Shown here: positions 1-13,249 of the stretch, in pieces | Layout of the letters: each line of letters opens with the position of its first letter | How positions within the stretch are numbered: position 1 is the stretch's first letter | Source of the DNA: Helianthus annuus | Lineage: Eukaryota > Streptophyta > Magnoliopsida > Asterales > Asteraceae | Assembly: GCF_002127325.2 (NCBI RefSeq) | Contig: NC_035435.2 | Coordinates: forward strand, 120,585,127-120,649,126 | Direction of reading: 5' to 3' | DNA length: 64,000 nucleotides | Made by a program: the position numbers and the translations under genes | Notes under the pieces: model-generated | The model's input: the letters and a program-made list of their open reading frames with translations, nothing else | Database searches by the model: none | Told to the model about the DNA's origin: nothing

Positions 1-415
1 ACCTGTTTTCTATAGGTAGCTTCGTGTCTAAGTAGCTTAGCTGAGTTGATAAAATTGTAAAATTCAAAACGGCCAACAAGTTATTTAGATAATCGTAACT
101 AGGGTTTTGCCCCCCTTGAGTTTTAGGGGCCCTGATCCTGATTCTGATTGTTCTGGAAATTTTAGGGTTTGCGTAGAATCACTTGGGTGTCTTAATTAGG
201 GTTTTCTTAATAGCTAATTACCATCCTAATTATGGATTTTAGTGACAGTTGTTACACTGCCGGTGTGAGGATTGATTGTAATCAACGTTAAATCAATGCA
301 ATCAGTGTTTTAAGTGAAGATCAAGCTGTTACTAAGTCTATTTCTTGTTTTCCGCACCTGAAATAGATCAGAACCTCTCTGAACGACTCGTTTGGGTCAG
401 TCGCACGATCCTACA
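1..415 (+). mobile_element. 3' part of a Copia LTR (left edge of window)
   Basis: The last 60 or so bases, ending CGATCCTACA, align by eye with the reverse complement of the end of the Copia LTR at 59127-59589: both carry CCGCACCTG, then CCTCTGA or CCTCTCTGA, then CGACTC, GGGTC and CGATCCTACA in the same order. The LTR therefore reads on the plus strand and ends with CA at 415. Its beginning and the rest of the element lie left of the window. The bases after it, CGAGG (416-420), are the expected position of a target-site duplication, which cannot be confirmed without the other end. Confidence 0.6.
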
Positions 416-1020
416 CGAGGGATGGAAGTGGATTACAGTATTTATCCCTTGACATTCTGGACCAAAGAAAAGCTTAAACAAAGGGAGAAGTTGGAGATTA
501 GTAGGGCGGTTTTGGGTTAGGAAATTTGAAATCTCTCACATTCTGTAAACACAAGATGGATGATGAACCAACAATACAGGTTTGTAAGGATAAATATCTA
601 AAACCATTGTATAATACTTATGAATGTAAATGTATTGGCTGAGTTTTTAACATCATTGATGTTGTGCGGGAAAACAGGAGAGGGCAACGGTGGTTCATAC
701 CCTAATAGATGTTACAGAGAGAACAAAGAAAAAAAAATAGAAGCCATGTTGGGACGTTTGTGTAGTGAGAGCCCAGAGGATCTAGATGTGCAGGCGTTAA
801 AAGCTAAGTATCAAACGCTGCTAAATGAAAAGCCTTCATGGTTGAATGATGCAGAAGAGAGGCGTGAAAAGGAAACAAAAGTGATTAATCAAGTTTTAAC
901 GGAGTTGAACTTGGAAACGGGTAATATACAAGCTGATGATTCAACAGGTGAAGGTTACAAAAAAACGTGTTGCTTTGTTAGTTAATTAAATAAGTCATGG
1001 GTGCTATAAATCATGGGTAC

Positions 1021-1171
<151 letters not shown>

Positions 1172-1290
1172 GATACACAAATGAAGCTATTGTGGAGATT
1201 GCAAGTCCAAGTATTACCAGTCCAATTGTTCCAAGCCAATATAGGAAAACAATTGAGAAAGAACAGAAGTTGAAAACTAAGACAAAACGT

Positions 1291-1407
1291 AGGTGTTACA
1301 TGTGTTACAGATCTTTGTAACATGTGTTACAGATCTTTGTAACATGTGTTACAGATCTTTGTAACATGTGTTACATATCTTTGTAACATGTGTTACACGT
1401 GTTACAC
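1291..1407 (+). repeat. Tandem array of the MULE-1 palindromic motif
   Basis: Five tandem units of about 22 bp, each GTAACATGTGTTACA followed by a spacer close to GATCTTT, end in a variant with CACGTG. The core is the reverse complement of the TGTAACACATGTTAC form seen in the transposase introns. The array lies in an intron-like part of the Ulp1-like gene. Confidence 0.9.
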
Positions 1408-2599
1408 AGTGTATTTAGGTGTAAATCTGAGACTACTGATGTTTTCAGGATGTAGTGAGGTCCAACACAATGAGACTACTAATGTTGAATTTGAGAAGAC
1501 GATAGAGAATGATGACAGAATGAGGAAAGATTTAATGGGGGAATTTGAGAACGCAGATGTACCCGATGGTAGTGAAGTTAATGTTGCAGTTGATGCTGAT
1601 GTTCTTGATGATATTGAATCAAGGGATGTAGGTATGTTCGTATTGATACAAAGTGAAAAAAGTGTAAAAGTATAGGTAACATGTGTTACAGGCACAGGTT
1701 TATATTAACTAATATTTTTATTTTCTTTTGTGAGAAGGTACGAACGATGATGAGATGTAACGGGAAGAGAGTGATAAGGAAGTGAACAAAGAAGTTCCGG
1801 ATATTCGTGCAGTTGAAAGTTGTGGTGAAAAGGACACACAGATATCAGACACCAAAGATTTCGGTATGCGTGTTAAAGTAATAAAAATCTTTTCTGATGA
1901 GACTGTCGGTCTAAGTTAGTCTGGTAAAACAGGTTCATATTAACCATTAGTTTTTTTCTTTTTTTTAACAGGCACGAAGGTTAATGAGGATAAACAGGAA
2001 GATGCTGCGAGCGATGCTGATGGTGAAAGGGAGTCATTGATAACGGACAACAAAGATTTGGGTATGTGTAACAACCACGTCAGTTGTTTTAAATTTATTG
2101 TGGATAAGCAGGTTGATATTAATAATTTTGTTTCATGTCTTGTAAGAAGGCACAAAGGTACTTAAGGAGAGGCTGGTAGAAAGTGCTAAGGTGGTTGGCA
2201 CAGAAGTTCCGGTGATTGGTGCGGCTTTTCACAAGTTGTTTGAGGTGAAATAGAATCTAAAGGGAAGCAAACTGATGTACAAGAAAAAGAACAGTTGGAG
2301 GAGACGTTAAATGCTGAGAGAAAACAACCCTTGGATTTGTTTGATTACGATGGGCCTAGCTGGAGTGTTGGGTTGACCCAACTAGAAGAGATTGGGAGTG
2401 AGAACAAGACAGGTACGCATTGATATAATTAACAGTGTATTTAGGGGTCTAACAACAAGAATGTAACACATGTTTCCATTGATAGTTATTGATGAGGAAG
2501 CTCGAACACCGCATGTCCGCACGAGGAGTGAAAGCACGTCTGGTACTTCTTGTTTACCCTTCTTGATTTACATGGTCGTTGCATGTGAGTCACAATTGT

Positions 2600-2960
2600 A
2601 TATGTATTACACATGTTAGAAGGGTGTATTGTTTTGAAGTAACAATAGAATTGTCAAAAGGATTCCTTCATTGTACTTCAAAAAAATTACGCACTTGTAA
2701 CATGTGTTACACATGTAGCTCTTATGTTACAAATTTAGCCATTAAGGTAAAAGCTTGTGAACAAAGATATCTCTATGACATGTGTTTCATGTGTAACATG
2801 TGTTACAGATCCTTGTAACATGTGTTACAAATCCTTGTAACATGTGTTACATATCATTGTTATTTCAAAAAATAAACAGGCAATTCTAAGATGTGTTACA
2901 CATGTTAGAATTGTCTATTGGTTTGAAGTAACAATAGGAATGCTAATATGTGTTACTTCA
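2600..2960 (+). repeat. MULE-1 motif cluster in a Ulp1-gene intron
   Basis: Copies of GTAACATGTGTTACA occur at about 2699, 2795, 2817 and 2838, the last three spaced 21 to 22 bp apart. Partial copies lie near 2605 and 2890. The companion motif TTGTTTTGAAGTAACAAT occurs at about 2629 and, with one change, near 2921. The cluster ends immediately before the exon that begins at 2970. Confidence 0.85.
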
Positions 2961-4582
2961 CCTTCACAGGAATCATACATGAACATGGGCCCATTGTATT
3001 GTCAGCTGAGCCATTGATGGTAGAGTCTGTCACCGTCTTTGACGGGTCGAACTATGTAGAGAACATGGGTTTTTATACAGAAGAGATAGAGAGAGCGAAC
3101 AAAGAAAGGATGTTAGCGGAGATGGATGCGAGAAAAAGAAAACTCCCGGATAGAGAGAACGGGATAACATATGTTAACAAATCTCCTTTCTTCAGACGGG
3201 GAGTGGACATTAATGAAGATACAAGTAAGGATGATAATCGTATCTGGGATTACATCCGCAACGATGAAGGGTTAATACATATGTTACATGGGGATTCAAG
3301 CCAAAAGGAGACGATGAAAATAAATCTGTAAGTTCTCTATGCAGATGAAACCAATTATGAAAAGCTACCTTTTTTGTTGTTTTCTATTTTGTGTGACATG
3401 CGATAACCCCCATGTCATAGGAGAGAGCGAGGAAAGGCATGGGCGGAGGGCTTTACTAATGAAGAATATAGAGCAAACCCAAGAGCAGAGTAAGAAAAAT
3501 TTACGTTTGGAATACATAACATTTAGTAACATGGGAAACAAAGTAGGTGTTTTCACTGTGAATTTGGGTTGCAGGGAGCTACTCTACAGGAGCAGTGCAT
3601 ATGTTGAGGCAACTTGAAGAATGTTTAAGACGTTGAGCGTAGGGGCCCTGGTGATTGATCGAATTGTTGACTGCTGGGCTGAGGTGCTGAACTATGAAGA
3701 AAAATTCAAAGCACCAGGGTCGACCATCCGTTTGTTTATGGGGACGAGAGTAGTTGTGAGTTATTTTTTAATAGCCATAAATTGTTTATGTGTGATGAAG
3801 CATGATATAATTAATGCCACTTGAATTGTCTTTCAGTTTGAGTGGATGCTGCTTGATCAAGATATGCACCATGAGAAACGTATGGACAGGTTTAGAAAGA
3901 ATATGCAAGGCGGAATGTATGGCTACGAAAAGCTGTTTGACCTTAGAAGTTTCGACATAGTGCTGTTTCTGATATTAGGGGCCGGCCACTACTATCTGCT
4001 AGTGTTTGAGATGAAAATCCCGCAATTACGTTGATCGACAATGGTGCAGAAAACTTAACACGTCAGGTCTTCGATAGTGATGTTTACATCAACAAGTCAG
4101 TACCATACAAATATGTAAGTACACTATAAAATGCAAATATTCATCAGATTGTATGTAACATGGTATACCAACTCACTATGATCTTTGTTCTATGTTACCA
4201 GAAGGAGATGTTTGTACATTACCTGGAGGAGGTAAACCATCCAAGGGGGTCGGTGATCAAGGGGTTGGAAATCAAGAGGAAGAAGCTTGATTGGGCCACG
4301 AATGGGAACAATACAGACTGCGGTGTCTTCTTAATGAGGCACATGGAAAAGTTCAAGGGGGTGTGTGAACCATTTGAAGCTGGGTTTAGTACAAATGGGA
4401 GCCGGAAAATGAAGGAGGTGAGAAAGTTGTGGACGAAGTATGCCACTCATATTCTGTTGTCGCCCTCTAACACTTTGAAAGGCAAGATAGAAGCCGCCTC
4501 ATTTATGGGGGGGGGGGGCGCTGAGTGTGGTAGTGTGGTCTTTTCTACGGTTTTTGGGGAACATCTATGCTGGTTTTTGTAG

Positions 4583-5757
4583 TTATCTTGGGTACCACAA
4601 CTTTTGTTTATAACAAGTCAACTGGCTAGTGATATGTGTGTGGTGGTTTTTGTAACTATCGTAGTCACCATGAATTTTGTGTATTTTAAATTATGGCCAT
4701 AACCTAAATACAATATGACCATTCTGGTCTTCTCTGTAATATGTTGTAACTATTGTAGTCACCACGAATTTTGTTTATTTTAAACAGTTATCAGTTAACA
4801 TGTTTTATTCAGTTAACATCTGTTATTAGTTAACATGTTTTATTCATTACCAATTGTAAGAAAAGTAGTAGACGAGCATTGGGTGGTGAACATACTATTT
4901 CAATTGTAACCTGTGATACTCATTAACAAGTGTAACGTGTGTTACACAGGATGAAGTAGAAAAAAAGGTACATACCTTTACTATTACTTGAAAACAATAA
5001 GCAATTGTAACATGTGTTACACATCTTACGTAAGTATATGCGGTACATGGTGGAACATGTAAGTAACATGTGTTACATACGATGTAGTGAATAAAAACAA
5101 GGCACATATATAGTGAATAACATACGTATACATGTAACACGAGTATATACACCACAAAGGCATGCGCATGTTACATGTGTGTATGAAACACACTTGGTAT
5201 AACACTTGGTATAAGTAACGTGTATACATCCAAACATGCAAGTACATGTGATTTGTAACACACATTACAAAAGTATATGCAACACATGGGAATCATTGAC
5301 ATCTAATATAATCGAAGTAATTGCATAAAAGTAGTGTGTAACACAAGTAATACATGATGGTTTGATTGGTTACCAAATTGGTTACAGGGGTGCACCCTTT
5401 TAAAACAAGTTAAGGGCAACTATGCCATTGTCAAATTACAACCAAAATACATGTTGAAACACGAGCGGGATATTGTTTATCTTTCACATGAAACGTACAT
5501 ACGTTAAACTAAGTAACGAAGAACATACTGAGCTTCACCAATCAACTTCCAAAAAGTAGCTTACCTAAACAAAACAACCATTGGATAATGCGTATTACAC
5601 ACGTAACAGTTTTACTGTTGCATCGAGGTGCAAAGTCCAAAATACTGTTACACGTACATAACACGTGTCAAAAATTGGTGTCTGGTCAGCGATTGTCGTC
5701 AGCTAGCATATATAACTAAAGGGCAGATGAAGACCCCATGTCATTCGGGTTGGGAGG
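4583..5757. repeat. Convergent spacer of MULE-1, repeat-rich
   Basis: No coding region is recognised between the stop of the Ulp1-like gene and the end of the transposase gene. Two diverged copies of a segment containing GTAACTATCGTAGTCACCA and GAATTTTGT lie at about 4650 and 4745. Repeats of GTTAACATGTTTTATTC lie at 4795-4850. Copies of the MULE-1 palindrome occur at about 4934, 5008 and 5062, with degenerate forms up to about 5270. The companion motif occurs once, inverted, near 4982. The 3' ends of both genes must lie here. Confidence 0.7.
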
Positions 5758-6299
5758 CTAATTGATGCTATCGGGATCGGTGAATTTTTTGCAATTACGG
5801 GAATCATGGCCAGTGACGTACTTCATGCAGGTTCGGCACAGTCGAGCAGCCTTTGGGGATTTTGGAGCTGGCTGGTTGCTGCTACTAGTAATGCGACGGT
5901 GTTTACCACATCCTTTATTGCGCGCCGCATCAGGGTTATTCACCACCACCTCGTTCTCTCTTGGATGCCCAATCAGTTCTTCTAAGACATCCTCACTTGG
6001 CACTTGGGCTGGCATCTAGATAGATCCCTTTGTTGACAAATTCATTTTGATGAGTTTTAGCTGTTCAAGCAAGGATGAAAGTGAATCAACATCGTTTCGA
6101 ACAACATCCACACAGTCGGAGACCACGTCAATAATCTCAGATCGCATAACGTCCTGTGGTTGCGTGTCTGCACCATAACGACTCTGGACGGAAAACACTC
6201 TCTTTCGCAAGATATCATGCCGCCACCTATCGGAGATGTATTGGGCTGGGATCGTATCAACATGTTGTAAGCGATACACACAAAAGACGTGGCGACATA

Positions 6300-8704
6300 T
6301 GTCACACCCCCAAAATACCACATGCGGAAACCCCCGCGAGGCGTGTGACGTACCAGGATCCAAGCCACCAATCACATTGAACTCATAAATATGTTTAAAT
6401 AAAACTCTCATTCATTAACTTAAAGTGTCACAAACGTTACATATCATGCATTGTATGCAGCGGAAGCATAACTCATATGTTAAGTATTTCGTAAACCATG
6501 TGTACATAAACCATTAAGCTCGTATGGAGATTCTATGTATCTCGACCCATGACCACTCCAGCCTTCCGGACAGCAAGTTCCACAAGATATAACCCTATAG
6601 ACCTGCAAGCATGGAGACAAGTGTGTCAGACGACGCTGGTGAGTTCAAAGTTTTGTTAACGCGTTTAGTTACCAGATATGTGTGTAAAACTGTTCAATGA
6701 TTTGTTTTGATGATGTTATTAACTCGATTACCGTATGTGGCTACTAGATGTGTTTGCCCAAACCCCAATGCCTCTATCAAAGCATTGGTCAAGTGGTCAA
6801 GGTAATTAGTTCACGCCCGTCCATTCCGGCCCGGTGTGAGGGTGCCAAACCTAATAGCGCTATCAACTAAATACCTCGTTGCCTTACCGGCAACAATCGG
6901 TAGATGTAAGGGGTCTTATATGATAGATACTGAGTAATAACCAACATCCCATTAACCTGCATTCCTCCCTGGAACGTTACCCGATATCCCTTCTCGGGAT
7001 GCATGCTTGGAAAAAGAGCAGTGAACTCACCTTGGTTTGCTCGGTTTGATTAATTACTTGTTCACACTTAAACAGTCACAGCCTATGACATTCACGTATA
7101 CAAAATCAGTTTACATTCACATTGATCACATACGTCCATAGTATGCTTTCACAGTAGAACCCGGGCTTAACAGGTAACAATTAATTCGGCTCGTAACACA
7201 CGTAACAGATGGTTTACCATACATACTAGATACATCAGATTTCATGTTCTCGATTAAGGTTATTCAATCTTTACAATACATGCAAGTAGTGTAATCATCA
7301 TAACCTACTGTTCATGTGAAGTCCTTCGACGAAAGATGCACTCGACGAAACCCTATGTGACGAAACACCATGTGTTTCGTCAAGTTGACATGTGACGAAA
7401 CAACACATGTTTCGTAGAGTTATCATGTGACGAAACTCACTATGTTTCGTCGGCTCCCTTGCTAAACAATTACAGATCCATAGTAGGTTTCAGTACACGC
7501 ACAAATAACCTTCGATAGTAATTCTCATTCATCAAATACAACCATTTGCTAAATCTACGATTCACATTAAACCCTAATTACCATTTACAATAACATCATG
7601 AAATCCTTAATCGAGTCAAATCATCAGACTACACTTGAAGACATGCAATACCATCTAAACTCTATTTTTCATGCTCTCAAATCATAATTTATATTTCAAC
7701 AGTTATGGATCAGTGTTCAACATTAAGCATGCATCAAAACTACTTGTACAACCTATTATGTTTTCATTCCTATGATCATGTTCATAATCCACATACACAA
7801 CATCATTTACCCTAATAAATTTTTATGCATAAAACATCACTAATTTATATATATGAAACTCGAATGTACTGATATTAAGACCGACTATAGGGTACCTCAT
7901 CAACATAATCAGATTACCAACAAACTTACTAACCCAAAACCCTAACGTTCATGCACATGGTTATAATTCTAACAATCTAAAAGTCATATTCATGAATTTA
8001 CACATCATCGAGCATCAACAGGGCCAATCAACTAGTCACAAAATCTTATTATATATAATTCATTCAAGGTAAACCACAACCACCAACTGTCAACATATAA
8101 TCATACAACATATACTAATTTCTTATCTACCGACATATAGTGTGATCACTCATCATCGTATAACATTATCATAACAATCTGTATATGTTATAGCGCAAAC
8201 ACCACCCTAATCAATCAAGAATTAACATCACATAACAACAAAGACTGAGAGCAATTGCACTAATCGGAGGTTCTTATCGAACAGACAAATGCGTCGAAGG
8301 GGGAAAGAGAGTCTACTGCCGTCGTGCGTCTAGAGAGAGTCTAGGGTTTTAGTTTACGTTTGACAGACTACATAACAGTACTGAGCAATAAAACATCCAC
8401 AGCTGGGCCGCGAGTTATGTTGGGCCGAGGCCCTTAATGGACTTCGACGAAAGTCTTGTTTCGTCGTGAGGTGATGACGACGAAAGTCTGGTTGCGTGGA
8501 CAGCCATCTTTCGTCGACTTGTGTGATGTGTTGACCAGAATTAAGGAAGCACAATTACCTCATGACTAGGCATCAAACAACTAACATAAAAATACTTTAA
8601 TCATTTAACAATCATGCATAAGTTACCACTCAAAACAAATTACGAAACCAGATTGTGAGCAAGTGACACGTAGAGGAAAGACCCTGGAATCTTGGGTTGT
8701 CACA
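6300..8704 (-). repeat. 3' LTR of the Gypsy element
   Basis: This is the 2405-bp direct repeat of 13250-15653. It contains an array of GACGAAA and TTTCGTC words at about 7320-7460 and again at 8440-8520. Open frames inside it are short and match nothing I recognise. Confidence 0.93.
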
Positions 8705-8872
8705 TCATCCCCAACTTGAAAGAAATTTCGTCCCGAAATTTGAAAAGTAAACCCAAAATTTGACAAGTAAACCCAACAACAATGAGGTGATAGATTAGGA
8801 TCAGGATAACTGTGGATTTTCCGCGGGTACCACATCATCCCCAACTTGAAAGGGAATTTCGTCCCGAAATTC
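8705..8872 (-). promoter_or_regulatory. Polypurine tract, duplicated, with FWD/REV palindrome
   Basis: Directly inside the left LTR, the minus strand reads CAAGTTGGGGATGA and then the LTR, a polypurine-rich tract in the place where plus-strand priming is expected. The same tract with the neighbouring palindrome AATTTCGTCCCGAAATT is repeated at about 8832-8872, so two PPT-like copies lie 127 bp apart. The inner copy has its own GGGACGAAATT sequence. Confidence 0.75.
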
Positions 8873-8946
8873 GCTAGTGACCTCAGGAGTTACTTCAACC
8901 GTTTGAACAACTGAGGATACTAGAGCTTACTCCGATCATTGCGTTC

Positions 8947-11640
8947 CTACGTGAACTCCGGTCCACGCCTTGAGTTCCAACCAACTCTCACGATTGGAGT
9001 TTGAACTATGTTAACAAATCCTGACGTCCTGGTCCATGATTTCGGTAGATTCCTCAACAATTGCAAATTTTCATTAACCTCAGACTCAAATAAGGGTATC
9101 ACAAACGTTTCATCGGACAACCACTGCTCTAGATTCGAAAGATAAATGACATCATGCACGTTTTCCAATTTGTCGGGTACCCCGAGTTTGTAAATCACAT
9201 TACCGATTCTTCCAAGAATGTTGTATGGCTCGAAGTGATATAAGTTAAGCTCGCCATGCTTCCCAAGCGTACCACACCCTCCTAGGGTGAGACTTTCATC
9301 ATGATACGATCGCCTACAACAATTTTTCCAGTGTTTCCTAAGCTTATCAGCTTTCCTGTCGATCACGTGTTGCCGCCAAATGACTCTCGTTCCAAACAAT
9401 CTTCTCAAGAGGTTTCAGGCACAATTCATGGACCTGTGATTAGGTTGTCACCCACCTTAATTCAACCCAGAGGTTTGCGTTACAGTTCATATTATGCCTC
9501 ACACGGAGTTGTCTGAATACTAGAATGGTAACTGCTACGGTGGAACTCAGCCAAAAGTATGTGCCCTTTTGATTTTTACTAAGTCCGTCCCACGCACGCT
9601 CGCAGCATGCCTTCGAGTGTCAGGGAGGTTTCATTTACTTTGACCGCTTGTCCAATGCTCATGTCTAGACGTGCGCCAAGGGTGTTGCGTTTTGTCCGCC
9701 ATAAATCAGGTATAGTTCAAAATGGGAGATAACGAGAGTTGGCACCTTGTGTCTAAAACTGCCTCTCTCAGAGGAATATCTACAAGATGTGAAGACTCGT
9801 CAGTTTCCTTGATTGCAAGTTAGTATGCTGGTTACGTGAGACAATCAACGATCATTCAGGTGATATTGTTTCCGTTCCGAGTTGTACGTAGTCTAGTGAT
9901 AAAATCTGTGGCAGTCTGTTCCAATTCTCCAATTGGATGTATCTGATTACTGACACAAAACAGAAGGTTTCTGATGTTCCATCTTTGCTTTCGCATCAGC
10001 CAAGCGTCGTCCATACGCTTCGCTGTGTAGGCTTTCAAGCCCAGTTGCCAGTACAAGATCCTTAGATCCTAAGATATTCCATCGAAATTCAGGTGACCTA
10101 GTATATCGAGGCTGGTGTGCTTCACTCAACATGAGTTCCCTTTGCTTGCTATACAGTGGGATCCACATTCATTCCATGAAGTAGCGAATATCATTCGACT
10201 CGCCAAAAGCTACTTCTCCATGCCCCGCGTGGGTTCAAACCTCTTCCTCCAGTTCTCTAGTTTGAGAAGAGCGAGTCTGTTTAAGTAGGTCAGAGTCAAC
10301 TGTGAGCTGCCAAGCTCGTGTACATTCAAGTTCCACAGTCATAATCGTCCCAAAAGTTCCATCCAACGATGCCATTTACTGATTTAGCTTTTTTGAAACC
10401 AGGGTACACGGGAGGCCCTCGTGATCGGTCTAAGTAACGCATTCGGTACCGTCCAAGCAATGCCTCCAAATAAATCCAAAAACCATGGTTTCCACCACTG
10501 GTTTTGTGTCGTGCAGTTCCTCTTTGGAACTCCATTACGTAAGTCATCACTCTCTCGCGTTGCGTCGTCGCGTAACTAGGACTCTGATTTGAACCATAAT
10601 GACATACCACCAAATCACCCGCACCCTCAGGTAGGGACGATGCTTCAGCACATTGCAGAGTTGGGATTCGAAAGCTAAAAAAAATGTCCTCCTGTCCTAC
10701 CTTTCACGAACACAGCACGCGGCTGTGGTAAAGAGATTTAAGTTGCGCGACCTCTGAAAATCCTGCGATTAATCTGCGATAGCATCAAGCGAGACCAAGA
10801 AATTGTTGTATCCTCGGACGGGTCTTAGCGAGATCCAGGTGCATTCCCACTTCGTTGATTATATGACCCAAAAAGGTTACCCCTCGAATTCAGAAGTTAC
10901 ATTTATTAAGACTTCGCGCGGTGTGGCCCCCCTCAGGAGCTCTCAAATAAGATACAAAGCTGTCCATGATACTCTTTTCTCCTGGAAAGGATTCAAAACG
11001 TCACCCAATAGCATGGTCGGTTCACATGATCCATAAAGCTGCTGGTGATAATTACCCCAATGATCATGTAATACAGAGTCGTATGGCCGAATTGCGTCTG
11101 ATAAGTCGCTTTAAGAACATTCTCCCCTTGGACTTGCATTTGCTAGTAGTTCGCTCGTATATCAATCCTCGAATGAAAGTTTCGTCCCTTGCAACTAGTC
11201 GACAGGTTGTCAATACATGGTCGAGGCAAACAGTTTCCAACTGTCGCCTTGATGAGTTCTCAATAGTCAGTACCTACACACAAAAAGGCTTATCTTCACG
11301 GATGAAACTGGGGCTTCCCAAAGCGAAAACTAGGTTCGACAAAACTCCTGTCCAACAGTTCTCGTAGTAGCTTATACAGTTCTTGCAACCCTCCCGGTGC
11401 AAGACGGTAAGAGTATAAGTACTCGGAGCTGCCTCTGGCGTAGGATCAACTGAGATTCCGACTAACAGTTGTGGTAGTAAACCTAAAAGTTCATTGAATA
11501 GCACACTGAGATGAGTCACAACAATTGGTGGGTCCTCGATCCTATTTTCCTTATCCTTATCATCAGGACCGGTTGCTAATATAGCGGGGTCATCCCTCCA
11601 TAAACACTTTTGGGCCCTCACAGCCAAAATGGCGCTAAGC
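8947..11640 (-). pseudogene. Gypsy pol remnant: RT, RNase H, integrase
   Basis: Read on minus, 11627-11274 resembles the reverse-transcriptase start, with LFNELLGLLPQ corresponding to the usual FPEDLPGLPP block and a later GSPSFIREDKPF. RNase H remnants lie at about 10613-10326, including CHYGSNQS and QRERVMTYV. The integrase zinc-binding part lies at about 10168-9947 (LMLSEAHQPRY and AKMEHQKPSVL). The integrase end lies at 9408-8947 with FEPYNILGRIGNVIYKLGVP and VHDVIYLSNL, ending NSRRGPEFTW-like. Frameshifts and stops interrupt it throughout, so it cannot make a polyprotein. Confidence 0.8.
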
Positions 11641-13232
11641 CTTGCACCAGTCTAACGCTTTAGAACAAATAACAATTCACCACACAAAATTTTTCTCCCC
11701 ACTAGGTACATCCGCGCGAGTTCTGGATAACCAGTCCACACTAACTACTACATTGCAGCCATCAAGGATAGTAGAAAGAAGATCAGTGTCGAATGCCTGC
11801 CCCACAAGGTCGAGTTTGCATCCCAACTAACATATGCGGTTCCATCTGTCTTGCCATCAGCCGATTCCACAACAGGTTCGGTTTCAAGAAGCATCAGGGT
11901 TAAGCAAAACAGTGACGAAGCGATTAGTTACTAAGAACGTGTAGGCCACCGTGTTGTTATGGTCCTGGCGTCGCCCACGCCAATCCTAAATGTCCTTCAC
12001 GAGTACCATATCCTGTGTTGTTGCTACTGCTACTAGAATTCCCGAAACTGTCATTGCTCCCTGGGTTGTTGGCGTCTTGCCATTCCCTGTTGAAGCCACC
12101 ATCATTTCCTTACCCAAAATCGTGATTTGCGAGTACCTCGCTGTCATTGTGACTGTTGCTTCTAGTGCTGTTGCTCGAAATGGAGTCCTGCGATCTTTCA
12201 CCAACCATGTCCATTCCTTCATATTCCGTGCCACATTCCAAGACGCTACTCATTGCGCTGGCAGTTACACATTCCACGTCATGGTCAATTGTCATAGTTT
12301 ATGTCCCGATCGATTCGTAAAAGTCGGCTCCCATAAGTTGTTGACTAGGGTTAAGGATTCGTTTGGAGTTAAATCGCTGATGTTCGTTGCCAGTAACTAG
12401 AGTCGTTCAAATGCTGAAGTCGGTAGAATACTACATTTACCGTCTTGTCCATCGTTCTTCCGAGTTGATTAAATACTACACGGTTTGCTGCGAGAGTGTT
12501 GCAGAAGTGATCGCACTTCTGAATCTAATGCGTCGAATCTTTGAGTTCCACCATACGATGAGGAGTGAGAAAGGTTAATCATTGACGTTGCAATATCCAA
12601 CTCAGGGATGTTTGTACCAGCACCTAACATTCTACACGGTTCGCTAGGCGTTCGGAGGGGTGTTCAGGTAACACTTGATAGCATCGAGATTCGAAAGGAT
12701 TCAGAGAGAGGTGAAAAGGTCATATTCGAGTAGGAGACGGTCACTGTTATGACTCCTATTAATTTGTTACGTTTCACACTGATCAAATAACATAGCGGAA
12801 CCCCTTTTTCACTTGTTAAGTCTAACTGGGACTCACATGCACCCCACATTATTATTATGTGTGCACCCACAATAATATTGTGATTTGCATGCTCATCTCA
12901 GCTCCTCCTAACTCATGTCAAATGGTTCCTCAAACTCGAGTAGCAAACAAAGAGCATCATAAAACGTGAGTCACGAATGTTTAGGGAAAATACCACCCTA
13001 TCAGTCATATAACACGTGCAAGTAATACGTAAGTTCATACTGTTGTGTTAAACGTGCAATCACATGCAATATCATATGTAAGTGTTCTCTAGTTATGCAG
13101 TACAATGAGTATACGAGAGACGAACCTTGCAATCTGGAGCTGAGTGTCATGGTCGTATTCTTTGTTGTCAAAACTGTTTGGTTATAGTCTGGTTTTATAA
13201 AAACATTTTAAAACCAAGTTCACTATAACCAG
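11641..13232 (-). pseudogene. Gypsy gag and protease remnant
   Basis: Between the primer-binding site and the RT remnant, where gag and protease should lie. A stretch at about 11760-11700 reads VSVDWLSRTRADV, matching the conserved GMDWLSKHRA region downstream of Gypsy proteases. No convincing CCHC zinc knuckle is seen. Asn/Ser-rich and Gly-poor frames around 12295-11986 are probably the Gag tail. Position supports the call more than similarity does. Confidence 0.55.
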
Positions 13233-13246
13233 TGGCTCTGATACCA
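13233..13246 (-). promoter_or_regulatory. Primer-binding site, initiator tRNA-Met type
   Basis: The plus strand reads TGGCTCTGATACCA, which ends with the CCA-bearing 3' end of plant initiator methionine tRNA; on minus it is the complementary TGGTATCAGAGCCA, three bases inside the 5' LTR. This is the usual primer choice of plant Gypsy and Copia elements. Confidence 0.9.
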
Positions 13247-13249
13247 AAC

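Noticed and set aside
1291..1407. Regular repeats and spacers, CRISPR-like at first sight
   Set aside because: The spacers are nearly identical, the repeat is a simple palindrome also scattered elsewhere, and the genome is eukaryotic.
8354..8554. Short minus-strand frames in the Gypsy LTRs (also 15304-15504)
   Set aside because: They lie within LTR repeats, include GACGAAA arrays and match no protein I know.
10803..12578. Plus-strand frames of 60 to 136 codons inside the Gypsy interior
   Set aside because: They are shadows of the decayed minus-strand gag-pol.
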